Counted from the stretch's first letter, positions 1 through 8,848 are shown. The stretch: DNA of 64,000 nucleotides from Microbulbifer hainanensis (GCF_014904735.1 NZ_JACZCR010000040.1:105003-169002); one strand, 5' to 3'. The notes: generated from the letters alone by a model not told the origin. Numbers and translations are program-made.

Positions 1-174
1 TTTGAAAATGCCGAGATCTTTGATCATTTACCCCGGGAAGGTGAAGGCTGGCAGCATTACGCCGGGGCGGCGCCGCCGCAGCTGCGGCCACCGGCGGCCA
101 TGGGGGCCGGCCAGTGCATCCCCCATATCCGCGTGGATGCGCTGCTCAACCTGTTGCTTGGAGACAAAGTCTGA
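1..174 (+). CDS. ycjX: YcjX-family P-loop NTPase, C-terminal fragment
   Basis: The reading frame is open from the first base and ends at TGA 172-174, so only the last 57 residues are present. The end reads HIRVDALLNLLLGDKV, which resembles the C-terminus of YcjX (DUF463), a predicted GTPase-like stress protein of unknown function. The call rests on this tail and on the next gene, because ycjX and ycjF are neighbours in many gammaproteobacteria. The stop overlaps the start of ycjF (TGATG), which suggests translational coupling. The P-loop lies outside the window. Confidence 0.7.
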   Translation, partial: FENAEIFDHLPREGEGWQHYAGAAPPQLRPPAAMGAGQCIPHIRVDALLNLLLGDKV

Positions 175-1319
175 TGAGTGTCGAAAGAGACAACAAGCGC
201 CGGCAGACACGTATTGAGCCACTGGCTGAACCGGAAGCCGAAACGGTCCACCGCGATTCCACACGGGTCGAGACGCTCAGCGAGGAGCGGGAGGAACTGC
301 CGCGCTCGATCACGACTGGTGAATCCCTGCCTGACCGGGTTTCCTTCAGCGAACTGCGCCTGCCGACGTTCCGACTGCGGTTGTGGAAGCCTGCCCTGCT
401 GGCCGGGCTCGGGCTGGCGGGCGGTGCGGTCGCCTGGGAGCTGCGCCAGCTATACACCTGGGCGGCGGACAAACACTGGAGCCTGGGGGTGCTGGCGGGT
501 GTGGTTATCGCCGCTTTCTGCGCCACCATCGCCAGCTCGATCTGGGAATATTTCCGTGCCGGTCGCCCGCTGCGCAAATTGCAGAAGACCCAGGAGCTGG
601 CGCGGGAAATGCGCGATTGCCGCAGCTGCGAGCCGGTGGAACCTTTCCGGCGCCAGTTGCATGATCACTTCGCCGGAAAGCCCCAGGGCGTATTGTTGAG
701 CCGCGTGCTGGAGGAGGCGCCGGATTACTACGATAGCAGCGAACTCTTGCAGCATGTGGAAGTCACCTTCCTCGACGCGCTGGACCAGGAGGCAATGCGG
801 CGTATCGTGCGCCACGCAACCGGTGCCGGTGCGCTGGTGGGCCTCAGTCCCTTCGCGACGCTGGATGTTCTGGTGGCGCTACGCCAGTCCCTGCGCATGA
901 TCGACGATGTCGGCCAGATTTACGGCGTACGGCCCTCGGTGGTCGTGCGCTGGCGACTGTTTAAAAAAGTACTCGCGCTTATTGCCTACAGTGGCGCGAG
1001 TGAATATGCCATCAGTGAACTCTGGCCGGAATTGGTGGGTGACAGCATGTTGAGCACCGTATCCGCGCGGCTCGGACAGGGTATGGGCGCGAGTCTGTTC
1101 ATGGCCCGCATCGGTCTTGCCACAATCCACAGTTGTCGCCCGGTCCCTTTTTCCGAAAAACAGCGCCCGCGCCTCGGCACGCTGACCAAGCGCATCGCCA
1201 GCAGTCTCAAAGAGCGGCTGCTGGGTGCCGGTGGATTCGCCTCGGGAGCTCAGGTAACTATGCCGGGTGAGCGTTCGCGGAGCGGCGTTGACGCCAGCGC
1301 GCGCCGGGACGGTAGCTAG
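174..1319 (+). CDS. ycjF: YcjF/TIGR01620 family inner-membrane protein (DUF697)
   Basis: A 381-residue protein. I start it at ATG 174, which overlaps the ycjX stop, rather than at the upstream in-frame ATG 114 inside ycjX. Residues 1-70 are charged and hydrophilic. Two hydrophobic segments follow at about 85-105 and 120-145 (ALLAGLGLAGGAVAWEL and GVLAGVVIAAFCATIASS). A soluble middle and an amphipathic DUF697-like C-terminal half (about 200-350, with GALVGLSPFATLDVLVALRQ) come next. YcjF proteins have no proven biochemical role. Their constant pairing with YcjX suggests they anchor or partner that NTPase at the membrane under stress. Confidence 0.85.
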   Translation: MSVERDNKRRQTRIEPLAEPEAETVHRDSTRVETLSEEREELPRSITTGESLPDRVSFSELRLPTFRLRLWKPALLAGLGLAGGAVAWELRQLYTWAADKHWSLGVLAGVVIAAFCATIASSIWEYFRAGRPLRKLQKTQELAREMRDCRSCEPVEPFRRQLHDHFAGKPQGVLLSRVLEEAPDYYDSSELLQHVEVTFLDALDQEAMRRIVRHATGAGALVGLSPFATLDVLVALRQSLRMIDDVGQIYGVRPSVVVRWRLFKKVLALIAYSGASEYAISELWPELVGDSMLSTVSARLGQGMGASLFMARIGLATIHSCRPVPFSEKQRPRLGTLTKRIASSLKERLLGAGGFASGAQVTMPGERSRSGVDASARRDGS

Positions 1320-1342
1320 ACACTTCGGTGGAGCGAGCCATT

Positions 1343-1903
1343 ATGAAAAGAGAATTAGTGATCGCGGCGATGTTGTCAGCGATATCCGTGCATGCCCCTG
1401 CTGACGTGGTCCAGCAGTCACCTACCGGGTTTACCGTACACATCGAGCAGACGCTGCCCTACAGCAATGAGCAGGTCTACGCGGGCCTGGGAGACCTGCC
1501 AGGGTGGTGGAGTTCCGCGCACAGTTTTTCGGGTTCCGCGGCGAATCTGTCGATTGATTTGCGCGCCGACGGTTGCTTCTGTGAAAGCTGGCAGGGCGGA
1601 TCCGTGGAGCATCTGCGTGTGATCGCCGCATTGCCCGGCAGGGAGGTACGCTTGCGCGGAGGTCTTGGTCCCCTGCAGAAGATGCCGGTGGATGGGTTGA
1701 TGCAGTGGCGGATTGTGCCGCAGGGAGAAAAGTCGGTTTTAACCTGGGAATACCGCGTCTGGGGTGGAGAGGCGAACCAGCTGCAGCGGATTGCGGCACC
1801 TGTCGACAGTGTACTGTCGGAGCAGTTTCTGTCGCTGACCCGGTATCTGCAGGCGGGAGCCGGGCGCAAAGAAAGCGCTGGCGAGATCGAGGGAGACTCC
1901 TGA
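1343..1903 (+). CDS. Exported SRPBCC (START/AHSA1-like) domain protein
   Basis: A 186-residue protein. ATG 1343 is preferred to the upstream in-frame start at 1328 because GGAGCG lies about 10 bases before it and the protein then opens with a signal peptide (MKRELVIAAMLSAISVHAPA, cleavage near ADV). The mature part, with VHIEQTLPYSNEQVYAGL, DLPGWWSS and a C-terminal helix ending SLTRYLQAG, resembles the polyketide-cyclase/AHSA1 branch of the SRPBCC fold, which binds hydrophobic ligands. Substrate unknown. It begins 23 bases after ycjF and may be co-transcribed. A periplasmic location is inferred from the signal peptide. Confidence 0.65.
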   Translation: MKRELVIAAMLSAISVHAPADVVQQSPTGFTVHIEQTLPYSNEQVYAGLGDLPGWWSSAHSFSGSAANLSIDLRADGCFCESWQGGSVEHLRVIAALPGREVRLRGGLGPLQKMPVDGLMQWRIVPQGEKSVLTWEYRVWGGEANQLQRIAAPVDSVLSEQFLSLTRYLQAGAGRKESAGEIEGDS

Positions 1904-1931
1904 CGGGCTCGCGCCCGTCGGGAACACTGTT

Positions 1932-2432
1932 TTACTGGAACTGCTTCTTCATCAGCATGCGCGTGTGGTACTGATCCACGAGTTTGGCCAGGGTGTCATA
2001 GCGCTGTTTGATAAAGGGTGTCGGGTTGTTGTTGCCCGCGTCATCGGGATATTCGACGCCTTCGCGCACGTGCTGCAGTTCCCGTGACAGTTCGGTGATG
2101 GCAGAGAATATTTTTTTGGTCAGTTTGGGACTGTAGAAGATTCTGTCCTTAGACGTATCCGCCAGGTAGTCGTCACATTCACTGAGCCAATCGGAACGCT
2201 GATTGAGAAAATCAACGGTGTTGCGAATGCCGCCTTTGAATTCGGGATTGAAGTTTTCATTTACGTACTTGCCGAGACTGCGCATGCCGGAGTCTACGAA
2301 CTGTTCGGCGACACTTTCACAGTATTTCGGCGAAAGGTACGATGGGTGCGTTTTCGCGGTGCTGGCGCCGCTGATCAACAGCAGGCAGACAAAGCACAAC
2401 GCTCGCTGGTAGGGTCTGGTCAGGAATTCCAT
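1932..2432 (-). CDS. Hypothetical exported protein
   Basis: A 166-residue protein that I do not recognise. It begins with a signal-peptide-like segment (hydrophobic CFVCLLLISGASTA at about 13-26, likely cut after STA). The mature part is soluble and mostly helical, has two cysteines (in YCESV and SECDDY) that could form a disulphide, and ends in basic helices. It is convergent with the SRPBCC gene and divergent from gorA across a 243-base AT-rich spacer that must hold both promoters. The Shine-Dalgarno is weak (AGGCAACC). Confidence 0.55.
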   Translation of the reverse strand: MEFLTRPYQRALCFVCLLLISGASTAKTHPSYLSPKYCESVAEQFVDSGMRSLGKYVNENFNPEFKGGIRNTVDFLNQRSDWLSECDDYLADTSKDRIFYSPKLTKKIFSAITELSRELQHVREGVEYPDDAGNNNPTPFIKQRYDTLAKLVDQYHTRMLMKKQFQ

Positions 2433-2675
2433 TTTGGTTGCCTATATTTGTTGTTGTCGCTAACAGGCTATTTTTTGTGATAAACATCACATGAATAACG
2501 AATGGTTAGGTCGATGTCAATACGATCTCCACGAAAATAGTCATTATTGTACCAATTGTCTTTTTTCAACGCGCGTTTCATTTCAAGTTGATTGAAACGT
2601 CGACAGTTTGCCGGTTTTTTTTACAGCTTTGCGCTGAAGAGCGCGGAGCGGTTTTGAGATAGCAGGAGTTTTATT

Positions 2676-4031
2676 TTGGCCGATTTTGACTTTGATCTAT
2701 TTGTCATCGGAGCCGGTTCCGGGGGCGTACGTGCTGCCCGAATGGCCGCCGCCGGAGGTATGCGTGTAGCGGTCGCCGAAGATCGCTATATGGGCGGCAC
2801 CTGCGTCAATGTGGGTTGTGTGCCGAAAAAACTGTTTGTTTATGCGAGCAGCTATAGAGAGGCGTTTGAAGATTCCGCGGCCTATGGCTGGCAGCGCGCC
2901 GAATCGGAATTCAACTGGGAGACGCTGCGTGAAAGCAATGCGAATGAAGTTGCGCGCTTGAACGGAATTTATCGAAACCTGCTGGCGAATTCCGGTGTCA
3001 CCGTCATTGATGGTCGTGCGCGGATCGAGGATCCGCACCAGGTAGTGGTCGGTGAGCAGCACTATTCGGCCGAGCGCATTCTGGTGGCAACCGGCAGTTG
3101 GCCATTTGTGCCGGATATTCCCGGGCGTGAATACGCGCTTACGTCCAATGAAATATTTTCGATGGCGGATTTTCCCGAGCGCATCCTGGTGGTCGGCGGT
3201 GGTTACATTGCCGTGGAGTTTGCCGGAATTTTTGCCGGTCTGGGCGCAAAGACTGCGCTCTCATACCGCAAGGATCTTTTCTTGCGCGGGTTTGATCGCG
3301 ATGTGCGTACCTTTGTTCGCGACGAATTGAGCAAAAAAGGCATAGAGCTACATTTCAATCACCGCGTGGAAGCAATCGAAAAGCAGGCCGATGGATCGCT
3401 GCTGGTGCGTCTGGATGATGGGGAAACCATGGCTGTAGACACCGTCCTCTATGCGACTGGTCGAGTGGCCAATACCGTCGGCCTGGGGCTGGAAAAGCTC
3501 GGCGTGGTCATGCACCGGGACGGTACCATCTCGGTTGATGATAATTTCCGTACCAACGTACATTCGATTTATGCTCTGGGCGATGTTACCGGGGAACCGC
3601 AACTGACCCCTGTGGCGCTGGCCGAAGCGATGGCGCTGGTGAAGCATTTCCAGACCGGCAAAGTGACGGAAATCGATTACAACAATATTCCAACGGCCGT
3701 GTTCTGCCAGCCCAATATCGGTACGGTGGGGCTCTCCGAGGAGGAGGCGCGAAACTCTGGTATGGCAGTGACAATCTACAAATCTGAATTTCGCCCCATG
3801 CGTCATACCGTCAGTGGTCGGGATGAACGCACCCTGATGAAACTGGTGGTGGATTCCAGTAATGACCGGGTTATCGGTGCGCACATGGTGGGGCCAGATG
3901 CCGGTGAGATTATTCAGGGGATTGCGGTGGCGATGAAGGCAGGCGCAACCAAGGCCATTTTCGACCAGACCATCGGTATTCACCCGACGGCGGCGGAGGA
4001 ATTCGTCACCATGCGTACGCCGGCGACCTGA
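2676..4031 (+). CDS. gorA: Glutathione-disulfide reductase
   Basis: A 451-residue flavoprotein that reduces oxidised glutathione with NADPH in the cytosol. The FAD-binding GAGSGG is at residues 12-17, the redox disulphide CVNVGC at 43-48, the NADPH-binding [11 protein letters not shown] in the middle, the second FAD motif ALGDVTG, and the catalytic-base motif HPTAAEE near the C-terminus. Length matches the family. The start is TTG 2676, supported by AGGAG at 2664-2668. An R within [15 protein letters not shown] fits NADPH rather than NADH preference. A strong hairpin follows the stop. Confidence 0.95.
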   Translation: MADFDFDLFVIGAGSGGVRAARMAAAGGMRVAVAEDRYMGGTCVNVGCVPKKLFVYASSYREAFEDSAAYGWQRAESEFNWETLRESNANEVARLNGIYRNLLANSGVTVIDGRARIEDPHQVVVGEQHYSAERILVATGSWPFVPDIPGREYALTSNEIFSMADFPERILVVGGGYIAVEFAGIFAGLGAKTALSYRKDLFLRGFDRDVRTFVRDELSKKGIELHFNHRVEAIEKQADGSLLVRLDDGETMAVDTVLYATGRVANTVGLGLEKLGVVMHRDGTISVDDNFRTNVHSIYALGDVTGEPQLTPVALAEAMALVKHFQTGKVTEIDYNNIPTAVFCQPNIGTVGLSEEEARNSGMAVTIYKSEFRPMRHTVSGRDERTLMKLVVDSSNDRVIGAHMVGPDAGEIIQGIAVAMKAGATKAIFDQTIGIHPTAAEEFVTMRTPAT

Positions 4032-4048
4032 TTTGATTGTTGGCATAT

Positions 4049-4080
4049 AAAAAGGGCGGTGCTTGCGCATCGCCCTTTTT
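4049..4080. terminator. Bidirectional terminator between gorA and hpf-like gene
   Basis: A 14-base arm AAAAAGGGCGGTGC pairs with GCATCGCCCTTTTT across a four-base loop, with one G-T wobble. A-rich and T-rich flanks allow it to work on both strands. It sits 18 bases after the gorA stop and 20 bases after the end of the opposing gene. Confidence 0.85.
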
Positions 4081-4100
4081 ATTTATGGGTTCACCTCTGG

Positions 4101-4451
4101 TTACTCTTCCTCCGCGGTCTCCAGTGCCTGATGGCGCTTTGTCTTGCGGCGTTCGCTGCGCTCTTTCAGGCAGCGCTCTGCGGATTGGAACGCGCCGTTT
4201 ACGGCACGGTGAATGGATTCACTCTCACTACTGATGGTCACGGGATTGCCACTGAGTGCGAGTTCGACCGAAGCCTTGAATTGCTTGCCTTTGGTTTTGT
4301 GCTGATGGGGGGCTTCGAGAACTACGCGACTTCGGATGATGTCGCCAGAATAACGTTCCAGTTTATGCAACTTCTTCGATACCGTATTGGCCAGGGCGGC
4401 AGATTTGTCGATATCGCGGAACACAATGTTATCGTCAGGCGCAGATTTCAT
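4101..4451 (-). CDS. Ribosome hibernation-promoting factor/RaiA family protein
   Basis: A 116-residue protein of the S30AE fold that binds the 30S subunit and blocks mRNA and tRNA sites in stationary phase. ATG 4451 is chosen because GGAGGT lies 8 bases before it; the longer in-frame reading to 4574 has no support. Visible features are a basic strand RSRVVLEAPHQHKTKG, then FKASVELALSG, and a helical segment IHRAVNGAFQSAERCLKERSERR. A long HPF-type dimerisation domain is absent, so it is a short HPF/YfiA-like form. The C-terminus is highly charged. Confidence 0.75.
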   Translation of the reverse strand: MKSAPDDNIVFRDIDKSAALANTVSKKLHKLERYSGDIIRSRVVLEAPHQHKTKGKQFKASVELALSGNPVTISSESESIHRAVNGAFQSAERCLKERSERRKTKRHQALETAEEE

Positions 4452-4924
4452 GGGCAAATACCTCCGGTTAAAAGAAACCTTGCAGGCCGCAGTTTGCGGT
4501 TTGCTGAAAAGAAGGTAGGGCGCCCTTTGGGGAGAGGCCGAGGCAGGCAGTGGATCGGAGCACCTGGGTCGCAACTTGAATTTGCTGACTGAACAGCGCG
4601 AGGTGTTTTACGCCCGGGTCCGATATCCGCTGAGTCCAGCGATCTTTCTCCCTGTTACCCATAATGCTTGCGCTAGGAAAAAAATCAAGCGCTGTGAGCG
4701 CAAAAATGTCACAAAAAGTTTTTGCTGCTGCCACCGCTGTGAAACAGGGCACAGGGTCAACCTCGACCGTCCGCCGATGCGGAACGACCGCCCGACGTAC
4801 GGTCATTGCCCGAGACCGCATGCCTGCGTAGAATTGCCCGCATAAGCACACGGATTTGTATGAAAAATGATCTTGGTGTGCTTTTTCTATCGATGTTGAA
4901 ATACCGGGTAATAGGTTCTTTGTT
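4452..4924. other. 473-base spacer with no supported gene
   Basis: It separates the divergent hpf-like gene and the coiled-coil protein gene and should hold both promoters. ORFs crossing it lack Shine-Dalgarno sequences and family-like features. One small hairpin (GCGCT-gtg-AGCGC followed by AAAAA, around 4689-4706) is visible. I see no RNA gene or clear operator. Confidence 0.4.
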
Positions 4925-5917
4925 ATGGCGTTAATGCGGTACTGCTCGCTCTTGATGGCGAGTGTTGTAGTTTTTGGGGGAGCGGGAGCGGTCGCGCAAA
5001 CGCAGGCGACCCTGTCGGCGGAGAAAAACCGGCTCGCACGAATGGAGCAGTCGCAAGAAAACCGCATGGTGGATGTCGAGGATATCGAGAACGAGCTGGT
5101 TTCCTATGACTACAAGCTGGGGCGTGCCAAAGACGCACTGACAAAGGCTCGCGACCACTACCAGCAGAGCCAGCGCGAGTACGAGCAGGCGAAGCGCGAG
5201 GATAAGCAGAACCACAATTCCGATTCCGAGCGTCAGTTGCGCAAGGCCAAGCATGCGTTCGAGATGGCCGAGCGCGGCGTGGACAGCCGCAAGCGGCGCA
5301 TCGAGATCATCGAGTCCAGTCACAAGGATCTGAAGACTCAGTTGGACGAGGCCAAAAACGCGATTGCCCAGGGTGACATGCGCATTGCCGGGCAGAAGCG
5401 CAAGATCGAGCAAATGGTCAATTCGATGCTGGCCAAGGCTGATGCCGCCCAGCACCGCGCCGAGGCCAAAAAGGCCGCACCGGTGCAGAAACCGCAGATT
5501 CCCGCCCCCTCGGTTGCTGCTGTAAAAGCTGCTCCGAAAGCTGCACCGCAGGAAGCCAAGCCCGAGGTGCAACGCGAGATAGATCCGGATCTGCTTGATT
5601 ATGTCAAACGCGAGCAGGCGCGACTGAAAAAGCTCCTGGCGGACGGCGATGAGGGTAAGCACACTTTCCGCAGCCTGGACCTGGATCCGCCGCGCGGTGA
5701 CGAGATCCCGTTCGAATTCCTCGGTCACAACCAGTATCGCTTGGTTGCGCCGGTGGAGGCCGGACGTCAGATCTACAAGATCAATACCTGGAAGTTCCGT
5801 CGCACCATTCCTGCGGATGACGACGGTGTGCGCTATGTCTTCATTTTTGACGGGCGACGCCTGTCGCGCCCGCGCCTGATCATGTACCCGGAATACGTGC
5901 TATCCCGGCTCGACTGA
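4925..5917 (+). CDS. Exported coiled-coil protein of unknown function
   Basis: A 330-residue protein. A signal peptide (SLLMASVVVFGGAGAVAQ, cut near AVAQ-TQ) is followed by a long charged heptad-rich coiled coil at about 30-175. Next is an Ala/Pro/Lys linker (about 180-215, APSVAAVKAAPKAAPQEAK) and a compact C-terminal domain (about 240-330, with EFLGHNQYRLVAPVEAG and YVFIFDGRRLSRPRL). This is the layout of a periplasmic or cell-envelope-tethered spacer protein. I cannot assign a family. ATG 4934 is an alternative start. It stands alone and ends at a strong terminator. Confidence 0.6.
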   Translation: MALMRYCSLLMASVVVFGGAGAVAQTQATLSAEKNRLARMEQSQENRMVDVEDIENELVSYDYKLGRAKDALTKARDHYQQSQREYEQAKREDKQNHNSDSERQLRKAKHAFEMAERGVDSRKRRIEIIESSHKDLKTQLDEAKNAIAQGDMRIAGQKRKIEQMVNSMLAKADAAQHRAEAKKAAPVQKPQIPAPSVAAVKAAPKAAPQEAKPEVQREIDPDLLDYVKREQARLKKLLADGDEGKHTFRSLDLDPPRGDEIPFEFLGHNQYRLVAPVEAGRQIYKINTWKFRRTIPADDDGVRYVFIFDGRRLSRPRLIMYPEYVLSRLD

Positions 5918-5925
5918 AATCCTCC

Positions 5926-5950
5926 GGCCCGCCCAGAGCGGGCCTTTTCC
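5926..5950 (+). terminator. Rho-independent terminator
   Basis: GGCCCGC (5926-5932) pairs with GCGGGCC (5938-5944) across a five-base loop and is followed by TTTT. It starts eight bases after the stop of the coiled-coil protein gene. Confidence 0.8.
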
Positions 5951-5963
5951 CCTCTCTTGCCAC

Positions 5964-6560
5964 TCACTCCAGTTCATTCGGCCCGGTGAGCGTCCCTTCC
6001 CACAAGGGGTGATACTGGCTGCCGCCCGGTGCCATAAGGCTTTCGTAAAGTACGATATTGGTCAGTTGGGCCGTGAAGTCGAGCGGAACCGGTTCGAATC
6101 CCGCAAAGCCCCGGCGGCTGCGTCCGAGCGTGAAATGTGGACGATAAGCCGCGCTTTCGGGCTTTAGACCCAGGTCAATCATCAGCTGACGGCAACCCTC
6201 GTGTAACCGATCCAGCCCGGGATTTGTCAGTAGCTCTGCCGCGAGCAGGCGCGAGCGGCGCTGGGGGAATGGGCTGAGCGTGACTATCCGTCCACTGCAG
6301 GCTGGTAACTCGGCGGCGAGTTGACCGAGTCCGCGCTCCAGGGGTGCCAGCATGGGCTCCGCCGTTTCGCCGAGAAAGGCCAGTGTCAGGTGGCGGTTGG
6401 CATGGCTGGTCCAGCGAGTCTGGTCGCGTTTTCCCGACGAGGACAGTGCCTTGCACTGTGCGACCAGGCCGTCCAGAAACCGCTGGGTGGGGGCGTCCGG
6501 TTGCACACCAATAAACAGTCGTGCCGTGTCGATGCGCGTATCAATTTCCCTGTTTGGCAT
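5964..6560 (-). CDS. thpR: RNA 2',3'-cyclic phosphodiesterase (2H family)
   Basis: A 198-residue protein of the 2H phosphoesterase superfamily, formerly called 2'-5' RNA ligase. ThpR enzymes open 2',3'-cyclic phosphates on RNA ends. Both catalytic HxT motifs are present: HLTLAFLG (about residues 57-64) and HFTLGRSR (about 150). LFIGVQPD at the N-terminus is typical of the family. It is divergent from the small heat-shock gene, sharing a 145-base spacer that carries the heat-shock promoter of the other strand. Confidence 0.88.
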   Translation of the reverse strand: MPNREIDTRIDTARLFIGVQPDAPTQRFLDGLVAQCKALSSSGKRDQTRWTSHANRHLTLAFLGETAEPMLAPLERGLGQLAAELPACSGRIVTLSPFPQRRSRLLAAELLTNPGLDRLHEGCRQLMIDLGLKPESAAYRPHFTLGRSRRGFAGFEPVPLDFTAQLTNIVLYESLMAPGGSQYHPLWEGTLTGPNELE

Positions 6561-6579
6561 AAAACTTTCTTTCTTGTCC

Positions 6580-6607
6580 CTTGAAAGCGTTTGGGCTGCC
6601 CCTATTT
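6580..6607 (+). promoter_or_regulatory. Sigma32 heat-shock promoter of the hsp20 gene
   Basis: CTTGAAA (6580-6586) and CCCCTATTT (6599-6607), 12 bases apart, match the sigma32 pattern CTTGAAA-N(11-16)-CCCCATnT closely. Transcription would begin near 6615, leaving a leader of about 90 bases before the Hsp20 start. Confidence 0.75.
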
Positions 6608-6611
6608 ATTG

Positions 6612-6711
6612 AGTACGGAGGGCAGGCTCAAGAGAGCTGTCTCCGCAACGGCTCGGTCTTCGGACGGGCGAACTTCAAATATTGCTCTGAATTGAGGATA
6701 TGACAATGCGT
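6612..6711 (+). promoter_or_regulatory. ROSE-like RNA thermometer in the hsp20 leader
   Basis: The leader can form three hairpins. One at about 6617-6645 pairs GGAG with CTCC. A second around 6650-6668 has a TTCG tetraloop (GTC-TTCG-GAC). The last folds a TTGCT segment (6682-6686) against the Shine-Dalgarno AGGA (6695-6698), with flanking TCA/TGA and ATAT/ATAT pairs. A U(U/C)GCU box opposite the Shine-Dalgarno is the signature of ROSE thermometers, which control ibpA-type genes. Folding was judged by eye. Confidence 0.65.
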
Positions 6712-7185
6712 AATCTAGACCTTTCTCCCCTGTACCGTTCTGCAATCGGCTTTGATCGCATGGCGAGCCTGCTCGATGCGATGACGACCAGCGAGCAGAA
6801 GCAACCCGCATACCCGCCCTATGATATTGAATTGACGGGCGAAGACAGTTACCGGATTTCGATGGCAGTGGCCGGATTTTCGCCGTCGGAATTGGATATT
6901 CAGGTCGAGCAAAACCACCTGACTGTATGCGGTAAAAAGCCGGAAGACAAAGATCCGCGCAACTTTCTGCACCGCGGCATAGCGGCACGTAATTTTGAGC
7001 GCCGCTTCCAGCTCGCAGATCACGTTAAGGTGACCGATGCCAAGCTCGCCAACGGCCTGCTGCACATCGAGCTGGTGCGTGAAATTCCCGAGGCAATGAA
7101 GCCGCGCAAAATTGAAATCAGTGAGGGCGGCAACCTGCTGAATCACTCTGACAAAGCACAGGACGCCGCGAGCGAAGCGGCCTGA
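6706..7185 (+). CDS. ibpA: Small heat-shock protein IbpA/Hsp20 family
   Basis: A 159-residue ATP-independent holdase that binds unfolding proteins and passes them to DnaK/ClpB. The N-terminus MRNLDLSPLYRSAIGFDR is almost the IbpA consensus, followed by an alpha-crystallin domain (about 35-130: YDIELTGEDSYRISMAVAGF, then the HRGIAARNFERRFQLADH region). I choose ATG 6706, not 6700, because the AGGA at 6695-6698 is correctly spaced only for 6706. The expected IEI-type tail motif reads IEISEG. A methyltransferase gene starts one base after its stop. Confidence 0.92.
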   Translation: MRNLDLSPLYRSAIGFDRMASLLDAMTTSEQKQPAYPPYDIELTGEDSYRISMAVAGFSPSELDIQVEQNHLTVCGKKPEDKDPRNFLHRGIAARNFERRFQLADHVKVTDAKLANGLLHIELVREIPEAMKPRKIEISEGGNLLNHSDKAQDAASEAA

Positions 7186-7186
7186 T

Positions 7187-7825
7187 TTGTCCCTCTCCTG
7201 TCCGCTGTGTCGCCACGAGGCGACACAGCTCTATCACCGCGATCAATTTCGCAGCTACCACCAGTGCGCACACTGCGCACTGGTTTTCGTGCCTGAAGAA
7301 TTTCACCTGAGTACTGCGCAGGAGCTGGAGTACTACGAGCAGCACGAAAACTCCCTGGAAGACGAGGGTTACCGCCGCTTTCTCAGTCGCTGCGCAACGC
7401 CGCTGCTGGAGCAGTTACAGCCGCACAGCGAAGGGCTGGATTTCGGCTGTGGCCCGGCTCCGTTGCTGGCGACAATGCTCGCTGAGGCGGGGCACCGGGT
7501 CGAACTCTTCGATGTCTATTACGCGCCCAATAGGGGGGCAATGAAAAGGGACTACGATTTTGTCGTTGCGACAGAGGTGATCGAGCATCTGTCTGCGCCG
7601 GGAAAAGAGTTGGACAACCTTTGGGCGCGTCTGCGGCCTGGCGGTTTGCTCGCGTTGATGACCAAGTTAGTCATTTCGCCGGAGCGCTTCGCCAGTTGGC
7701 ACTATATTCGCGACCCCACCCATATCTGTTTTTTCAGCGTGCCCACTTTTCATTGGCTCGCCGACCGGTTTGGCGCAGAGCTGCACTTTGCCGATAGCGA
7801 TGTCATCCTGTTGCGCAAGCGCTGA
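7187..7825 (+). CDS. Class I SAM-dependent methyltransferase with N-terminal zinc-binding motif
   Basis: A 212-residue protein. The N-terminus has CPLC (about residues 5-8) and CAHC (about 27-30), a probable zinc ribbon. A methyltransferase fold follows: LDFGCGPAPLLATMLAEAGH (SAM loop), VVATEVIEHL and LRPGGLLALMTKL. The start is TTG 7187, one base after the ibpA stop, so translation is probably coupled and expression heat-induced. The target is not evident. The layout resembles small methyltransferases acting on rRNA-like or small-molecule substrates. Confidence 0.75.
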   Translation: MSLSCPLCRHEATQLYHRDQFRSYHQCAHCALVFVPEEFHLSTAQELEYYEQHENSLEDEGYRRFLSRCATPLLEQLQPHSEGLDFGCGPAPLLATMLAEAGHRVELFDVYYAPNRGAMKRDYDFVVATEVIEHLSAPGKELDNLWARLRPGGLLALMTKLVISPERFASWHYIRDPTHICFFSVPTFHWLADRFGAELHFADSDVILLRKR

Positions 7826-7861
7826 GCCCTGTTGCCAGCGACACGGATTGACGTCCACTAA

Positions 7862-8848
7862 TCAGGTGTTTACGCGAAACAGTTTGGCGCGGACGGTAGT
7901 GCGGTATTCGCTGGGTGTCGTCGACAGGAATTTCTTGAACAGGGCGGTAAAGTGCCCCATGTCCTGGTAACCCACCTTCTCCGCAATCTCGTTTACGGAC
8001 AAATTGGTCGATTGCAGTAATTCCCGGGCCATATCCACGCGCACATTCTGCAGGTATTGGAGCGGCGTCTGCCCAGTGGCGAGCTTGAAGCGCCGGTTGA
8101 ACGAGCGCACGCTCATGTCGAAATGGCTGGCGACGTCGCTCAGGCGCACATCTTCACTGCAGTGTTCCTTCAGCCACGTCTGCGCCTGGACTATCTCCTC
8201 GTCAGGATGCAGGTGGACGGCACCCTCGGAGTAGGCGATCTCTTCAAACGGCCGGCGAATCTCGTGGGAGAAATTGCGCTCCACGTGGCTGGCAACCGCT
8301 GCGCTGTAGAGCTGGCGGATCAGGTAAACGGTCACGTCCGCGAGGGCATTGACACTGGCCGCGCAGAAGAGCTTGTCTGCCTGCGTGATGAAATACTGGC
8401 GTTTCAACTTTACTTGGGGATAGTCGGCGGCAAAGCGCTCGAAGTAGTGCCAGTGCGTCGTGGCGGGTTTGCCATCGAGCAGGCCGGCGGCAGCGAGAAA
8501 GCAGACGCCGGTTCCCACTGCGCTGATGGCGGCACCGCCCTCGGCCTGCTGGCGCAACCACTGCAGGAGCGCGCCGCTGCGCCGCAGGGCCGGGCGCGGG
8601 TTGCGCCACAGGGCGGGAATGTAAATGATGTCGCTGGCGGGCGCGTCAGCCAGGCTGACGTCCGGGGTAAAGGAAAACCCGGAGCGGGTGGCGACGGGTT
8701 TGCCATCCAGGCTGGCAGTAATCAGCTGCGTGGGCGGTATATTGCCTTCGACCCGGGCCCGGCTCTCGGCGCCGCGGAGCATTTCGAGAGGCAGCACGGT
8801 GCCGGTTGCCAGCATTTGATCGATCAGGAGAAAGGTGACGGTTCGCAT
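7862..8848 (-). CDS. GlxA/FtrA-type AraC transcriptional regulator
   Basis: A 328-residue regulator. The N-terminal DJ-1/PfpI-like domain (about 1-190) has IYIPALWRNPRP and the nucleophile-elbow region SAVGTGVCFLAAAGLLDGK. The C-terminal AraC domain has two helix-turn-helices (about 225-320: VRLSDVASHFDMSVRSFNRR and LSVNEIAEKVGYQDMGHFTA). Such proteins sense small metabolites or amines. It is divergent from fabY over 141 bases and could control it. The ligand is unknown. Confidence 0.85.
   Translation of the reverse strand: MRTVTFLLIDQMLATGTVLPLEMLRGAESRARVEGNIPPTQLITASLDGKPVATRSGFSFTPDVSLADAPASDIIYIPALWRNPRPALRRSGALLQWLRQQAEGGAAISAVGTGVCFLAAAGLLDGKPATTHWHYFERFAADYPQVKLKRQYFITQADKLFCAASVNALADVTVYLIRQLYSAAVASHVERNFSHEIRRPFEEIAYSEGAVHLHPDEEIVQAQTWLKEHCSEDVRLSDVASHFDMSVRSFNRRFKLATGQTPLQYLQNVRVDMARELLQSTNLSVNEIAEKVGYQDMGHFTALFKKFLSTTPSEYRTTVRAKLFRVNT

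Noticed and set aside
4059..5067. ORFs overlapping the hpf-like gene and its upstream spacer
   Set aside because: No Shine-Dalgarno, no family features, and overlap with a well-supported gene and a terminator.
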